From positions 1-64,000 of the forward strand of contig JBGAIM010000019.1 of the NCBI GenBank assembly GCA_044225555.1: a stretch of 64,000 nucleotides of DNA. The letters run 5' to 3'. Shown here in pieces: positions 24,923-33,810 of this stretch. The notes under the pieces were generated by a model. It had not been told where the DNA came from. It saw nothing but the letters and a program-made list of their open reading frames with translations, and did not search any database. How positions within the stretch are numbered: position 1 is the stretch's first letter; each line of letters starts with the position of its first letter. Both the position numbers and the translations under genes were made by a program. Source of the DNA: JADLHS01 sp044225555. Its GTDB lineage: Bacteria; Verrucomicrobiota; Verrucomicrobiia; Limisphaerales; JADLHS01.

Positions 24923-27526
24923 ATGCAACTGGACAAGTTGACCATTAAATCGCAGGAAGCGCTGGCGGAAGCGCAACGCATCGCGCACGAACATTCGCAT
25001 CAGGCAGTGGATTGCGAGCATCTGCTGCTGGCATTGCTCGGTCAGAACGAAAGCCTGGTGCCGGAGCTGATCGAGAAGCTCGGCGTCCCGCCGGCAAAAC
25101 TTCAACCCGATGTGGAAAAGGAACTCGCCCGTCGTCACAAAGTCGAAGGGACGAGCAGTGCGGATGTTTATCTCAGTCAGGAACTGAAAAAAGCGCTTGA
25201 TGCTGCGCAGTCCGAGGCGGGCAAGCTCAGGGACGATTACCTCAGCACCGAACACTTGCTCCTCGGCATCCTCGACGCCGGCGGTTCAGCGCTAAAGCAG
25301 ATTTTCAAGGCAAACGGACTCAAGCGGGACACGGTCTTGAAGGCTTTGGCGGAATTGCGCGGGAACCAACGTGTCACGGACCAAGCACCCGAAGGGAAGT
25401 TTCAAGCGCTGGAAAAATATGGGCGCGATCTGACGGCGCTCGCGCGGCAGGGGAAGATTGATCCGGTCATCGGGCGCGACGAGGAAATCCGCCGCGTCAT
25501 GCAGGTGCTCACGCGCCGCACCAAAAACAATCCCGTGCTCATCGGCGAGCCCGGTGTGGGCAAGACGGCCATCGCGGAAGGTTTGGCTCGCCGCATCGTC
25601 AGCGGTGACGTTCCGGAATCGCTCAAGAACAAACGGCTCGTGGCGATGGATCTGAGCGCGATGATTGCCGGCGCGAAGTTCCGCGGCGAGTTCGAGGAAC
25701 GCCTGAAAGCCTTCCTCAAGGAAATCACCGCGAGCGAAGGGAAGATCATTTTGTTCATTGATGAGTTGCACACGCTAGTTGGCGCGGGCGCGGCGGAAGG
25801 CGCCAGCGATGCCGCCAACATCATGAAACCCCAACTCGCGCGTGGCGAACTCCGCTGCGTCGGCGCGACCACGCTCGACGAGTATCGTAAATACATCGAA
25901 AAAGACCCCGCACTCGAACGCCGCTTCCAGCCGGTGCAAGTCGCCGAGCCGAGCGTCGAAGCGACCATCGCGATTCTGCGTGGGCTCAAGGAGCGTTACG
26001 AAGTCCACCACGGCGTGCGCATCCAGGACTCTGCGCTGGTCGCAGCAGCGACGCTGTCGCATCGCTACATCACCGATCGTTTCCTGCCGGACAAGGCGAT
26101 TGATCTCGTGGACGAGGCGGCGTCGCGCATCAAGATGGAACTGGATTCCAAGCCGACGGAACTGGATCAGCTCGACCGCCAGATTCTGCAACTCGAAATT
26201 GAGCGCACGTCGCTCGCGAAGGAAAAGGACTCTGCAAGCAAGGAACGGCTCCGGTTGATTGACAAGGAAGTGGCCAATCTCAAAGAGAAATCCAAAGCCC
26301 TCACCGCGCAGTGGCAGAATGAGAAGACCGCCGTCAACGCTGTCAGCATCGTTCAACAACAACTCGAGCAGGCCAAGATCGAGTTGGAAAAGGCCCAACG
26401 CGCGGGCGATCTCACCAAGTCCGCCGAGATCCAATACGGCAAGATTCCCGATCTGGAAAAGAAACTCGCCACCATCGAAAAGCAATCCGCTGAAGCCGCG
26501 CGCACGTCGTTGCTCCGTCAGGAAGTCACCGATGAAGACATCGCGCGCGTGGTCGCATCGTGGACGCATATTCCCGTTTCGCGGATGCTCGAAGGCGAAC
26601 GCGAGAAACTCCTCAAGATGGAGGAACGCTTGCAGCAACGCGTCATCGGGCAGAAGCAAGCAGTGGTGGCGGTTGCTAACGCCGTGCGTCGTTCGCGCAG
26701 CGGGTTGCAAGACCCGAATCGCCCCATCGGCTCGTTCATTTTTCTTGGACCGACCGGCGTGGGCAAGACCGAGACCGCCCGCGCGCTCGCGGAGTTTCTC
26801 TTCGACGATGAGCAGGCGATGGTGCGCATTGACATGAGCGAATACATGGAGAAGCACACCGTTGCGCGGCTCATCGGCGCGCCGCCCGGCTACGTCGGCT
26901 ACGACGAAGGCGGCCAACTCAGCGAAGCCGTCCGCCGCAAACCTTATTCCGTCGTGCTCTTTGACGAGATCGAGAAAGGTCATCCCGACGTCTTCAACGT
27001 GCTGTTGCAGGTGCTCGACGATGGCCGGCTCACGGATGGGCAGGGCCGGACGGTGGATTTCAAGAACACCATTGTCATCATGACCAGCAACCTTGGCTCG
27101 CCGATCATTCAGGAATATTTCCTGGACGGTCATACTGACAAATCCTCGCGGCAGGGGATGGAGGACAAGGTGCTGGCCGAGTTGAAAAAACATTTCCGCC
27201 CGGAATTCCTGAACCGCGTGGACGACGTGATCATTTTCCAGAGCCTCGACGAAAGCGAACTCGCCCGCATCGTGGACATCCAGCTCAAGGGACTGGAGAA
27301 ACGTCTCGCGCAACAAAACCTCACGCTCGACGTGGATGCCGCCGCGAAGAAGCTGCTCGCCAGCGAAGGTTACGACCCGCAATTCGGCGCGCGCCCGCTC
27401 AAGCGCGCGATCCAAGAACACCTGCTCGACCCGCTCGCGGTGAAGTTGCTGGCTGGGGAGTTCCAGCCGGGGGAAAAGATTGAAGTCAGCGCGAACGGCG
27501 ACAGCCTGACGTTTAAGGCAAAATGA
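24923..27526 (+). CDS. clpB: ATP-dependent chaperone ClpB
   Basis: 867 residues, the usual size of ClpB. The order is: N-terminal double Clp repeat (1-145), NBD1 with Walker A GEPGVGKT (about 206) and VIGRDEEIRR just before it, the long coiled-coil middle domain (about 410-525), which distinguishes ClpB from ClpA/C, and NBD2 with GPTGVGKT (about 610) and a sensor/arginine block. The C-terminal D2-small domain has FGARPLKRAIQ. It disaggregates proteins in the cytosol together with DnaK. No CIRCE element was found upstream. The gene follows a strong terminator, so it has its own promoter. Confidence 0.96.
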   Translation: MQLDKLTIKSQEALAEAQRIAHEHSHQAVDCEHLLLALLGQNESLVPELIEKLGVPPAKLQPDVEKELARRHKVEGTSSADVYLSQELKKALDAAQSEAGKLRDDYLSTEHLLLGILDAGGSALKQIFKANGLKRDTVLKALAELRGNQRVTDQAPEGKFQALEKYGRDLTALARQGKIDPVIGRDEEIRRVMQVLTRRTKNNPVLIGEPGVGKTAIAEGLARRIVSGDVPESLKNKRLVAMDLSAMIAGAKFRGEFEERLKAFLKEITASEGKIILFIDELHTLVGAGAAEGASDAANIMKPQLARGELRCVGATTLDEYRKYIEKDPALERRFQPVQVAEPSVEATIAILRGLKERYEVHHGVRIQDSALVAAATLSHRYITDRFLPDKAIDLVDEAASRIKMELDSKPTELDQLDRQILQLEIERTSLAKEKDSASKERLRLIDKEVANLKEKSKALTAQWQNEKTAVNAVSIVQQQLEQAKIELEKAQRAGDLTKSAEIQYGKIPDLEKKLATIEKQSAEAARTSLLRQEVTDEDIARVVASWTHIPVSRMLEGEREKLLKMEERLQQRVIGQKQAVVAVANAVRRSRSGLQDPNRPIGSFIFLGPTGVGKTETARALAEFLFDDEQAMVRIDMSEYMEKHTVARLIGAPPGYVGYDEGGQLSEAVRRKPYSVVLFDEIEKGHPDVFNVLLQVLDDGRLTDGQGRTVDFKNTIVIMTSNLGSPIIQEYFLDGHTDKSSRQGMEDKVLAELKKHFRPEFLNRVDDVIIFQSLDESELARIVDIQLKGLEKRLAQQNLTLDVDAAAKKLLASEGYDPQFGARPLKRAIQEHLLDPLAVKLLAGEFQPGEKIEVSANGDSLTFKAK

Positions 27527-27584
27527 ATTAAACCGTAGGTGTTGAAGTCAGTAATTCCCTCGATTGTAAGTGACAGAGCGGAGT

Positions 27585-27634
27585 TGCACCTCACCCTTGA
27601 TCCCTCTCCCCATTGCTGCGCAACGCGGAGAGGG
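27585..27634. repeat. REP-like palindrome between clpB and the transporter gene
   Basis: CCCTCTCC at 27602-27609 pairs with GGAGAGGG at 27627-27634, with a smaller inner stem TTGC/GCAA. It is preceded by GCACCTCACC, which recalls the GCACCTCA of the repeats at 1552 and 2324. It could end clpB transcription, but it lacks a T run. Confidence 0.55.
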
Positions 27635-27666
27635 GGAATGATTGGGCCGCTCCCGCAGCTTGCATT

Positions 27667-28832
27667 ATGTCGCAAACGCACAATCGTGTTTTGATCATCG
27701 TCATCCTGGGCGCGCTGTCCACCATCAGCCCGTTCGCGATTGATATGTATCTGCCGGCGTTCCCGGAGATCGCCGCCGCGTTGCAAACGTCCACAGCCCG
27801 AGTGTCGCTGTCGCTGGCCAGTTACTTCGCGGGACTGGCGGCGGGTCAATTGTGCTACGGGCCGTTGCTGGATCGGTTCGGGCGCAAGCTGCCGTTGTAT
27901 GCGGGGCTGGGGTTGTTCATCGTGGCGTCGGTGTTATGTCTGTTCGCGCGGAATGTGGAATCGCTGCTCGTGTTCCGGCCGCGCATGAGACGGCCAAGAT
28001 CATCTCGCTGTTGATCCTGGTCATCAGCGCGTCGCCGATGCTCGCGCCGAGTGTCGGGGTGTTGGTGGCCACGCAACTCGGCTGGCAATGGGTGTTCGTC
28101 GTGCTCGCGGCGTTTGTGCTGGTGATGTTGCTGATTTCCTGGCTGGTGCTGCCGCAAGGTCATCCGCCGGACAAATCGGTCTCGATGCGGCCGCTGCCGA
28201 TCTTGCGGAATTACTGCGCGGTGTTGCGGGAGCCGCAGTTCCTGACGTATTCGCTGGCGGGAGCGTTCGCGTTTTCCGGGCTGTCGGTTTATGTGACGAG
28301 TTCGCCGATCGTGTTCATGGAGGTGTTCGGCGTCTCGCAAAAGCAGTTCGGGTTGATCTTCGCCGGGTTGTCGGTGGGATTCATCGGCAGCAATCAGGTG
28401 AATGTGTTTCTGCTGCGGAAGTTTTCGAGCGAACAGATCTTTCGCGGGGCGTTGTGGGTGGAGTGTCCCACGGCGTTGCTGCTGTTGGTGGGAACGGGGT
28501 TCGGCTGGTTGGGTCTGCCCGCGACGTTGGTGTTGCTGTTCATCGCACTGTCGAGTCTGGGGCTGGCGTATCCGAATGCCGCAGCACTGGCGCTCGTGCC
28601 GTTCAGCCGGAACATCGGCAGCGCGTCGGCGATGCTGGGCTTTTTGCAGATCGGCATTTCCGGGCTGGCGTCGGCGAGCATCGGGATATTCGATTCGCAC
28701 AGCATGATGCCCGTGGCGCTGGTCTTCATGGCAACATCGTGGCTTGCCTTCGCGATTCTGCTTTTCGGCAAACGCTTCATCCCCGAAGTGAAGTATGTGG
28801 AGGAAGCGGGCGCGGTGGTGTTGCCGCATTGA
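27667..28832 (+). pseudogene. Bcr/CflA-type MFS drug transporter gene, broken by internal deletion
   Basis: The first 104 codons from the ATG at 27667 encode the first membrane segments of a Bcr/CflA transporter, including STISPFAIDMYLPAFP and the DRFGRKLPLY motif A. At about 27975-27982 the frame breaks. The protein then continues in another frame with AHETAKIISLLILV through to 28832. Compared with the family, about 27 residues covering the third membrane segment are missing at the join, so a deletion of about 80 bases, not a multiple of three, explains both the gap and the shift. A short TGTTCC match at the ends may have favoured it. The product would not be a working transporter unless the lesion is an assembly error. 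Confidence 0.75.
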
Positions 28833-28920
28833 AATCGATGGGTTCGCTCATGGCTTTCGTACTAGTTTTGACCGCGAGGAGGATGCCGGTGTTAACCGTT
28901 GCGGCAGGTGACCGCCTGGC

Positions 28921-29970
28921 TCACTTGAGCGAAGCCATATCGATTACGAAGCGGTATTTCACGTCGCTCTTCAGCATGCGCTCGTAGGCTTCGTTGATCT
29001 GGTCCATGCGGATCATCTCAATGTCGCTGGTGATGCTGTGCTGGCCGCAGAAGTCCAGCATCTCCTGCGTCTCGGGCAGACCGCCGATGAGCGAGCCGGA
29101 GAAGGAACGTCGCTTGAAAATGAGGGGGAACGCTGCGATGGGCAGGGGTTTCTCGGGTGCGCCAACCAGCGTGAGGTTGCCGTCGCGCTTCAGCAGGTTG
29201 AGATAGGCATTGATGTCGTGTTGCGCCGAAACGGCATCGAGGATGAAATCGAAGCTGCCGGCGTGTGCCCCCATCTGGGATTCATCCCTGGAGATGACGA
29301 CCTCATGCGCGCCGAGGCGTTTGCCGTCCGCCACTTTGCCCGGCGACGTGGTGAAGAGCACGACGTGCGCGCCGAAAGCTTTGGCGAACTTGACGCCCAT
29401 GTGACCGAGACCGCCCAAACCGACGATGCCGACCTTTTGGCCAGCGCGGACCTTCCAGTGGCGCAAGGGGGAATAAGTCGTGATGCCCGCGCAGAGCAAT
29501 GGAGCCGCCGCAGCGGGGTTGAGGTTGGCCGGGATGCGCAACACGAAATCCTCGGTCACGACGATGCCTTGGGAGTAACCGCCGAGCGTGCCGCCGCCGA
29601 GGTGCTTGTCCACACTGCCGTAGGTCATCACCATGGTGTTGCAAAACTGCTCGAAGCCCGCACGGCAGTCGGGACAGGTGCGGCACGAATCAACCAGGCA
29701 GCCGACGCCGACCAGCTCGCCGACCTTGAACTTCTTTACGCCGGAGCCGATGGCCGTTACGCGGCCGATGATTTCATGGCCCGGCACGGCCGGATACTGG
29801 GTGAAGTTCCATTCGTTACGCGCGAAATGAAGGTCGGAGTGGCAGACGCCGCAATAGAGGATTTCGATGCGGACGTCGCTCGCGGTCGGCTCGCGTCGCG
29901 AGATGGTCGTGGCGGTCAGCGGCGAAGTCGCGCTGGTGGCGGAGTAGGCTTTTACATTGGTGGTATTCAT
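28921..29970 (-). CDS. Zinc-dependent NAD(P)-alcohol dehydrogenase (YahK/AdhC-like)
   Basis: 349 residues from the ATG at 29970, which removes an unrelated-looking upstream extension. The catalytic zinc ligands are in CGVCHSDLH and GHE. The structural zinc cysteines are in CRTCPDCRAGFEQFC. The Rossmann motif is GLGGLGHMGVKFAKA. This arrangement is that of the cinnamyl-alcohol-dehydrogenase-like, NADP-dependent aldehyde reductases of broad specificity. It acts in the cytosol. It stands alone, convergent with the broken transporter gene. Confidence 0.9.
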   Translation of the reverse strand: MNTTNVKAYSATSATSPLTATTISRREPTASDVRIEILYCGVCHSDLHFARNEWNFTQYPAVPGHEIIGRVTAIGSGVKKFKVGELVGVGCLVDSCRTCPDCRAGFEQFCNTMVMTYGSVDKHLGGGTLGGYSQGIVVTEDFVLRIPANLNPAAAAPLLCAGITTYSPLRHWKVRAGQKVGIVGLGGLGHMGVKFAKAFGAHVVLFTTSPGKVADGKRLGAHEVVISRDESQMGAHAGSFDFILDAVSAQHDINAYLNLLKRDGNLTLVGAPEKPLPIAAFPLIFKRRSFSGSLIGGLPETQEMLDFCGQHSITSDIEMIRMDQINEAYERMLKSDVKYRFVIDMASLK

Positions 29971-30099
29971 AGTCTTGAAATCATCTAACTCGTCTCTAAC
30001 TAGCAGAAAACGGCTCAACGTCCAGTGAGTTGCTCCGGTTTTTCCGGATCCCGCGCGCTGCGACATTGATCCTGGCGGCAATCTGTCCGGACCTGAGCC

Positions 30100-30504
30100 T
30101 TAAGGCATCGGAGTGCAAAGCTCGACGAGAAAACCGGAATTGTCCCGGACATAGGCGACGGTTTGACCCCACGGTTTGGTCGCGGGTTCGCTCACGGCAA
30201 TTGCTCCGGATTTGAGGGCGTGCTGGAAAAGTGTTGGAACATCCGGCGTAGTCAATGCGATTTCCACTCCCAGCGGTGCTCGTTCCGGTGCGGCGGGCGT
30301 GACGGGTTGTTTCAAATGCTCGTTCGCCAGGGCGATGCTGGCGAAGGCCAGCCGGGTTGCGCCGGTTGCCAATTCGCCGTAAGCCTTGCCGTTGTCTTCT
30401 TGGAAAAAGCGGCGGGCTAGGCCAAACGCCTTTTCGTAAAAGACAAGGCTGGCGGCGACATCCTTCACATACAAAATCACGTAACCGAGCGCGGGCGGAT
30501 TCAT
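30100..30504 (-). CDS. VOC-family (glyoxalase/bleomycin-resistance fold) protein
   Basis: A 134-residue protein with two beta-alpha-beta-beta-beta modules. GYVILYVKDVAASLVFYEKAFG is a typical first module start and VAYVRDNSGFLVELCTP a typical end with the metal-ligand glutamate. Members include lyases, dioxygenases and resistance proteins, and this sequence alone does not allow a substrate to be assigned. It is transcribed in the same direction as the dehydrogenase gene 130 bases downstream and may be co-transcribed. The 195-base gap to the next gene holds an A-rich stretch but no clear promoter. Confidence 0.85.
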   Translation of the reverse strand: MNPPALGYVILYVKDVAASLVFYEKAFGLARRFFQEDNGKAYGELATGATRLAFASIALANEHLKQPVTPAAPERAPLGVEIALTTPDVPTLFQHALKSGAIAVSEPATKPWGQTVAYVRDNSGFLVELCTPMP

Positions 30505-30699
30505 GGTTTCGGTGGGATACGCGTGTCGCCGGGTTTTGTCGAGGTTGGAGTTGCGATGGGGCGTGGCCCTGGGCCGTTAGTTCCATTTACGGCCGGCGAA
30601 TCCACGTTACGCTACCGGCCATTGCAAGATTCCGGGGCCCGAGCGTTTCTAAGCGTGTCGGCATTGCAGCTAAACACAAAATAAAAAACACAAAGCACC

Positions 30700-30909
30700 A
30701 TGGATACCGAAACCGATAATCGATTCAACCGGGTTGAATATCTCGTTGAGCAGTTGCAGAAGGACATCAAGCGCCTGGACTCCCGGGTTGATGGGGCCAA
30801 CGACTGGGCTTTCAAGGCCAAAACCGAGCTGGCCAAGAAGATTGACGATCTCGACGTGAAAGTCACAAAGCTGTCCAAGGATTTAGCCACAGCGCAAAAG
30901 AAGAAATAG
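30700..30909 (+). CDS. Small coiled-coil protein of unknown function
   Basis: A 69-residue, highly charged protein with heptad-like spacing of Leu, Ile and Val over nearly its whole length (VEYLVEQLQKDIKRLDSRVD, then KKIDDLDVKVTKLSKDL) and a lysine-rich end. It somewhat resembles SlyX-like proteins but lacks enough signature to assign. The ATG follows an A-rich leader. No neighbour hints at its role. Confidence 0.6.
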   Translation: MDTETDNRFNRVEYLVEQLQKDIKRLDSRVDGANDWAFKAKTELAKKIDDLDVKVTKLSKDLATAQKKK

Positions 30910-31011
30910 TCCGCGGGCGGTGCGGCAGCACGGCGAGTCTGGGGCCGTTTCACGATTGCAGGTCGGTTGGCCGGGGTGCTAGGTTGCAGGTGTTCACCGG
31001 CGAGGTTCATC

Positions 31012-33000
31012 GTGCAGCACCTAAGCAAAACTGTCCTGTATGCCGCAGCGTTGGGGATTGGTTTGATTTCCTCGTGGCCGCCGCGCGTCCTGGGGCAGAC
31101 GGTGACGCGCGGGCCCTATCTCCAGCGCGGTTCGTACTCCAGCATGGTGATTCGTTGGCGGACGGATGTGGCCACGGACAGCCGGGTGCGATTCGGCACC
31201 AACGCGGCCAATCTGAACTTCGGGGTGGATTATCCCGCAACCACGACTGAACACGAAGTGCAACTGCAAGGGCTGTGGCCGGACGCGAAGTTTTTCTACT
31301 CGGTCGGGACCACGGCTAACGCCCTGGCGGGCGGTGACGCGAACCACTTCTTTTTCACGTCCCCACCGCCGGGCACCGCGAAGAACACGCGGGTGTGGGT
31401 CATTGGTGACGCGGGAACCCAGACGGCAGGACAGATTGGGGTGCGGGATGCGTACGAGACTCTTACCGGGTCGCGGCCGACCGACCTGTGGCTGATGCTG
31501 GGGGACAATGCTTATTTCTTCGGCTCGGATGTTGAATATCAACTGGCGGTGTTCAGCGTTTATACCAACCTGCTGCGCAATTCCGTCGTCTGGCCGACCT
31601 TGGGCAATCACGACACTTATTCAGTTGAAGCGAGCGGCAACCACGCTTATTTCGACCTCTTCACGTTGCCGACGGGAGGGGAGTCCGGCGGGGTGGCTTC
31701 GGGGACGGAACATTACTATTCGTTCGACCATGGACGGATTCATTTCATCTGCCTGGATTCGATGGAGTCCAGCCGGGCAACGCTCGGCGCGATGGCGACC
31801 TGGCTCACGAATGATTTGGCACACACGACGGCGGATTGGATCATTGCCTATTGGCATCATGCGCCCTATAGCCAGGGTTCGCACAACTCGGATGCCGAAC
31901 TGGAATTGATCGAGATGCGCCAGAACATCGTCCCGCTGCTGGATCAAGGAGGAGTGGACCTGGTTTTGAGCGGTCACAGTCATTCGTACGAGCGTTCGTA
32001 CCTGCTGGCAGGTCACTACGGGTCATCGAGCACCTTCTCGAATAGCTACAAGGTCAACAGCGGCGACGGCCGGGAGCAGGGTGGCGGTGCCTACCACAAG
32101 CCGCGGGGCGGTCCGGTTTCACAGTATGGTGCCGTGTATGCCGTAGTTGGTTCGTCGGGCTGGCTTACTGACGGACCGCTCAATCATCCGGCAATGCAGG
32201 TTTCGCTGAATCGGCTTGGGTCGCTGGTGCTCGATATTACGAGCAACCGGCTGGATGCGACATTTCTGCGGGAGGACGGGACGACCAACGACTGGTTTAC
32301 GATGCTAAAGCTCTTCGCGGCCCCGATTGCCAGTAATCTAACCGCAAATGTCAGTGGCGATCTGAGCGGGTCGTTGACATTGAGCGGGAGTGATCCCAAC
32401 CCAGCTCCGATTACGTTCGCCACGGACACATTGCCTTCGCAGGGATTGATCACCAGTTTCAACCCGGGCAATGGCGCGCTGACCTACATGCCAGCCCATG
32501 GCCGCGCGGGGCCGGACGGGTTTACCTTTCGCACGGACAACGGATACTTGCGCAGCCGTCCGGCGACGGTGACGCTTAATGTGGTTGCCCCAACGGATAC
32601 CAATACCAACGGCTTGCCGGATTATTGGGAATCGGCCTTTGAGATCACGAATCCCGATGACGATGACGATGGTGATGGGCTGGGCAATTGGCAGGAGTAT
32701 TTGGCGAACACCAATCCAACGAATGCAACCTCCACCTTGCGCATCACCGGGGCGACGATGAATGCGGGTGGCCGCTGCACCTTGGTTTGGGCAGCGGTGG
32801 GCGGAACGCGCTATCGGGTCAGTTACCGCGATGGGAATCCGACTGGGGACTACACGGATATCGTTCTACCGGCGGCGGCAGAGATCAATCAGGCATCCCC
32901 AGGGACGGCAGCTTCTCACAGTTTTACCGATAACCTGACGCCGACCTTCGGTTTGCCGGTCGGCAGCCGCTTTTACCGCGTACGGGTAGTTCAGGAGTGA
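31012..33000 (+). CDS. Secreted purple-acid-phosphatase-like metallophosphoesterase
   Basis: About 662 residues from the GTG at 31012; an in-frame TTG at 30967 is an alternative. A signal peptide ends near RVLGQ. A fibronectin-III-like domain (RGPYLQRGSYSSMVIRWRT) is followed by the phosphoesterase domain, with metal-binding blocks GDAG, GDNAY, GNHD, YWHHAPY and GHSHSYER, the complete set of purple acid phosphatases. A linker, a calcium-type repeat (NTNGLPDYWE...NPDDDDDGDGLGNW) and the C-terminal module ending GSRFYRVRVVQE close the protein. It likely releases phosphate from extracellular esters. The next gene starts after 285 bases in which I see no other gene. Confidence 0.85.
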   Translation: MQHLSKTVLYAAALGIGLISSWPPRVLGQTVTRGPYLQRGSYSSMVIRWRTDVATDSRVRFGTNAANLNFGVDYPATTTEHEVQLQGLWPDAKFFYSVGTTANALAGGDANHFFFTSPPPGTAKNTRVWVIGDAGTQTAGQIGVRDAYETLTGSRPTDLWLMLGDNAYFFGSDVEYQLAVFSVYTNLLRNSVVWPTLGNHDTYSVEASGNHAYFDLFTLPTGGESGGVASGTEHYYSFDHGRIHFICLDSMESSRATLGAMATWLTNDLAHTTADWIIAYWHHAPYSQGSHNSDAELELIEMRQNIVPLLDQGGVDLVLSGHSHSYERSYLLAGHYGSSSTFSNSYKVNSGDGREQGGGAYHKPRGGPVSQYGAVYAVVGSSGWLTDGPLNHPAMQVSLNRLGSLVLDITSNRLDATFLREDGTTNDWFTMLKLFAAPIASNLTANVSGDLSGSLTLSGSDPNPAPITFATDTLPSQGLITSFNPGNGALTYMPAHGRAGPDGFTFRTDNGYLRSRPATVTLNVVAPTDTNTNGLPDYWESAFEITNPDDDDDGDGLGNWQEYLANTNPTNATSTLRITGATMNAGGRCTLVWAAVGGTRYRVSYRDGNPTGDYTDIVLPAAAEINQASPGTAASHSFTDNLTPTFGLPVGSRFYRVRVVQE

Positions 33001-33285
33001 CCCGGCTGGGACATTTCAGGCTACGGGAACCTTTGTGGGGGCCAATCACTCTCAAGTGCAGAATCGTTGTCAGCGACGATACTGGTGGGGCATTGGACAT
33101 TTGAAGATGAGGTGAGGCCGATGCGTCAGTAATCGGTATCGGCACGTCTGATGCGGATGAAAAAGGAGGCGAATCCAGGAATTCCCGGAGCGGAATGGAT
33201 TTTCCAGCGGCGATCCCACGGTTGTGCAGGAAAGGGCGATCGGGAAGGGCGTTTGCCTGTTCAAAAAAGCTCCGGATGTCGTACT

Positions 33286-33810
33286 ATGGAAAAGAATTCG
33301 AGGCTGGCGAAGGTGATGTTGTATCAGAACGTCGGCTTCCTGGTGATCATCGGCCTGGGCTTTCTCGACGAACTGACGCGGCTGTCATCGCTGGTATTCC
33401 GGGAGCAACCCTTCACTTGGGAATTTCGCAAGGCCACGCTCGGCATGTTGCTCGTGCTGGCGGTCTGGTTTCTGGTGAGTATGTCCACCCGCCGGATTCT
33501 GGACCGGTTGCGATATCTGGAGAAGTTCATGCGGGTTTGCGCCTGGTGCCATCACATCAACCACAAGGGGAACTGGATTTCCATGGAGGAATTCCTGCGG
33601 CAAGGTTTCGACACGCCCACCACGCACGGCATTTGCGCGAGATGCCTGGCCGAACAGAAGGCGGCAATTGAACGGGCAAGCCTTGCGAGTCAGGACAAGA
33701 CCAAATCCGCCGGCGAGCCACCCGTTGGGACCAACCCCGGGGAAATGTCCAAGGCAGAATCCCACGTTTTGGGGACTAGAGGAACAGCTGATTCTGTGAC
33801 AAGCTCTTAG
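33286..33810 (+). CDS. Membrane protein with CxWC...HGICxxC zinc-knuckle motif
   Basis: 174 residues from the ATG at 33286; the frame is open from 33151 but the extra part looks non-coding. Two hydrophobic segments (about residues 9-25 and 48-66) are followed by a cytosolic part with CAWCHHIN...W...EEFL...THGICARC. The same CxWC-KxI-W-HGICxxC pattern is attached to some PAS and receiver proteins and probably binds a metal. The C-terminal 40 residues are low complexity. The stop codon is immediately followed by the ATG of the CotH giant (no gap), so the two are almost surely translated from one mRNA. Function unknown. Confidence 0.7.
   Translation: MEKNSRLAKVMLYQNVGFLVIIGLGFLDELTRLSSLVFREQPFTWEFRKATLGMLLVLAVWFLVSMSTRRILDRLRYLEKFMRVCAWCHHINHKGNWISMEEFLRQGFDTPTTHGICARCLAEQKAAIERASLASQDKTKSAGEPPVGTNPGEMSKAESHVLGTRGTADSVTSS

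Noticed and set aside
25775..27421. 548-codon open frame on the strand opposite clpB
   Set aside because: It is a shadow of the strongly conserved clpB frame; its translation is low in recognisable motifs and rich in Arg/His/Leu typical of antisense frames in GC-rich DNA.
28921..29988. Long plus-strand open frame opposite the alcohol dehydrogenase gene
   Set aside because: The minus strand encodes a complete dehydrogenase with all zinc and NADP motifs; the plus frame has none.
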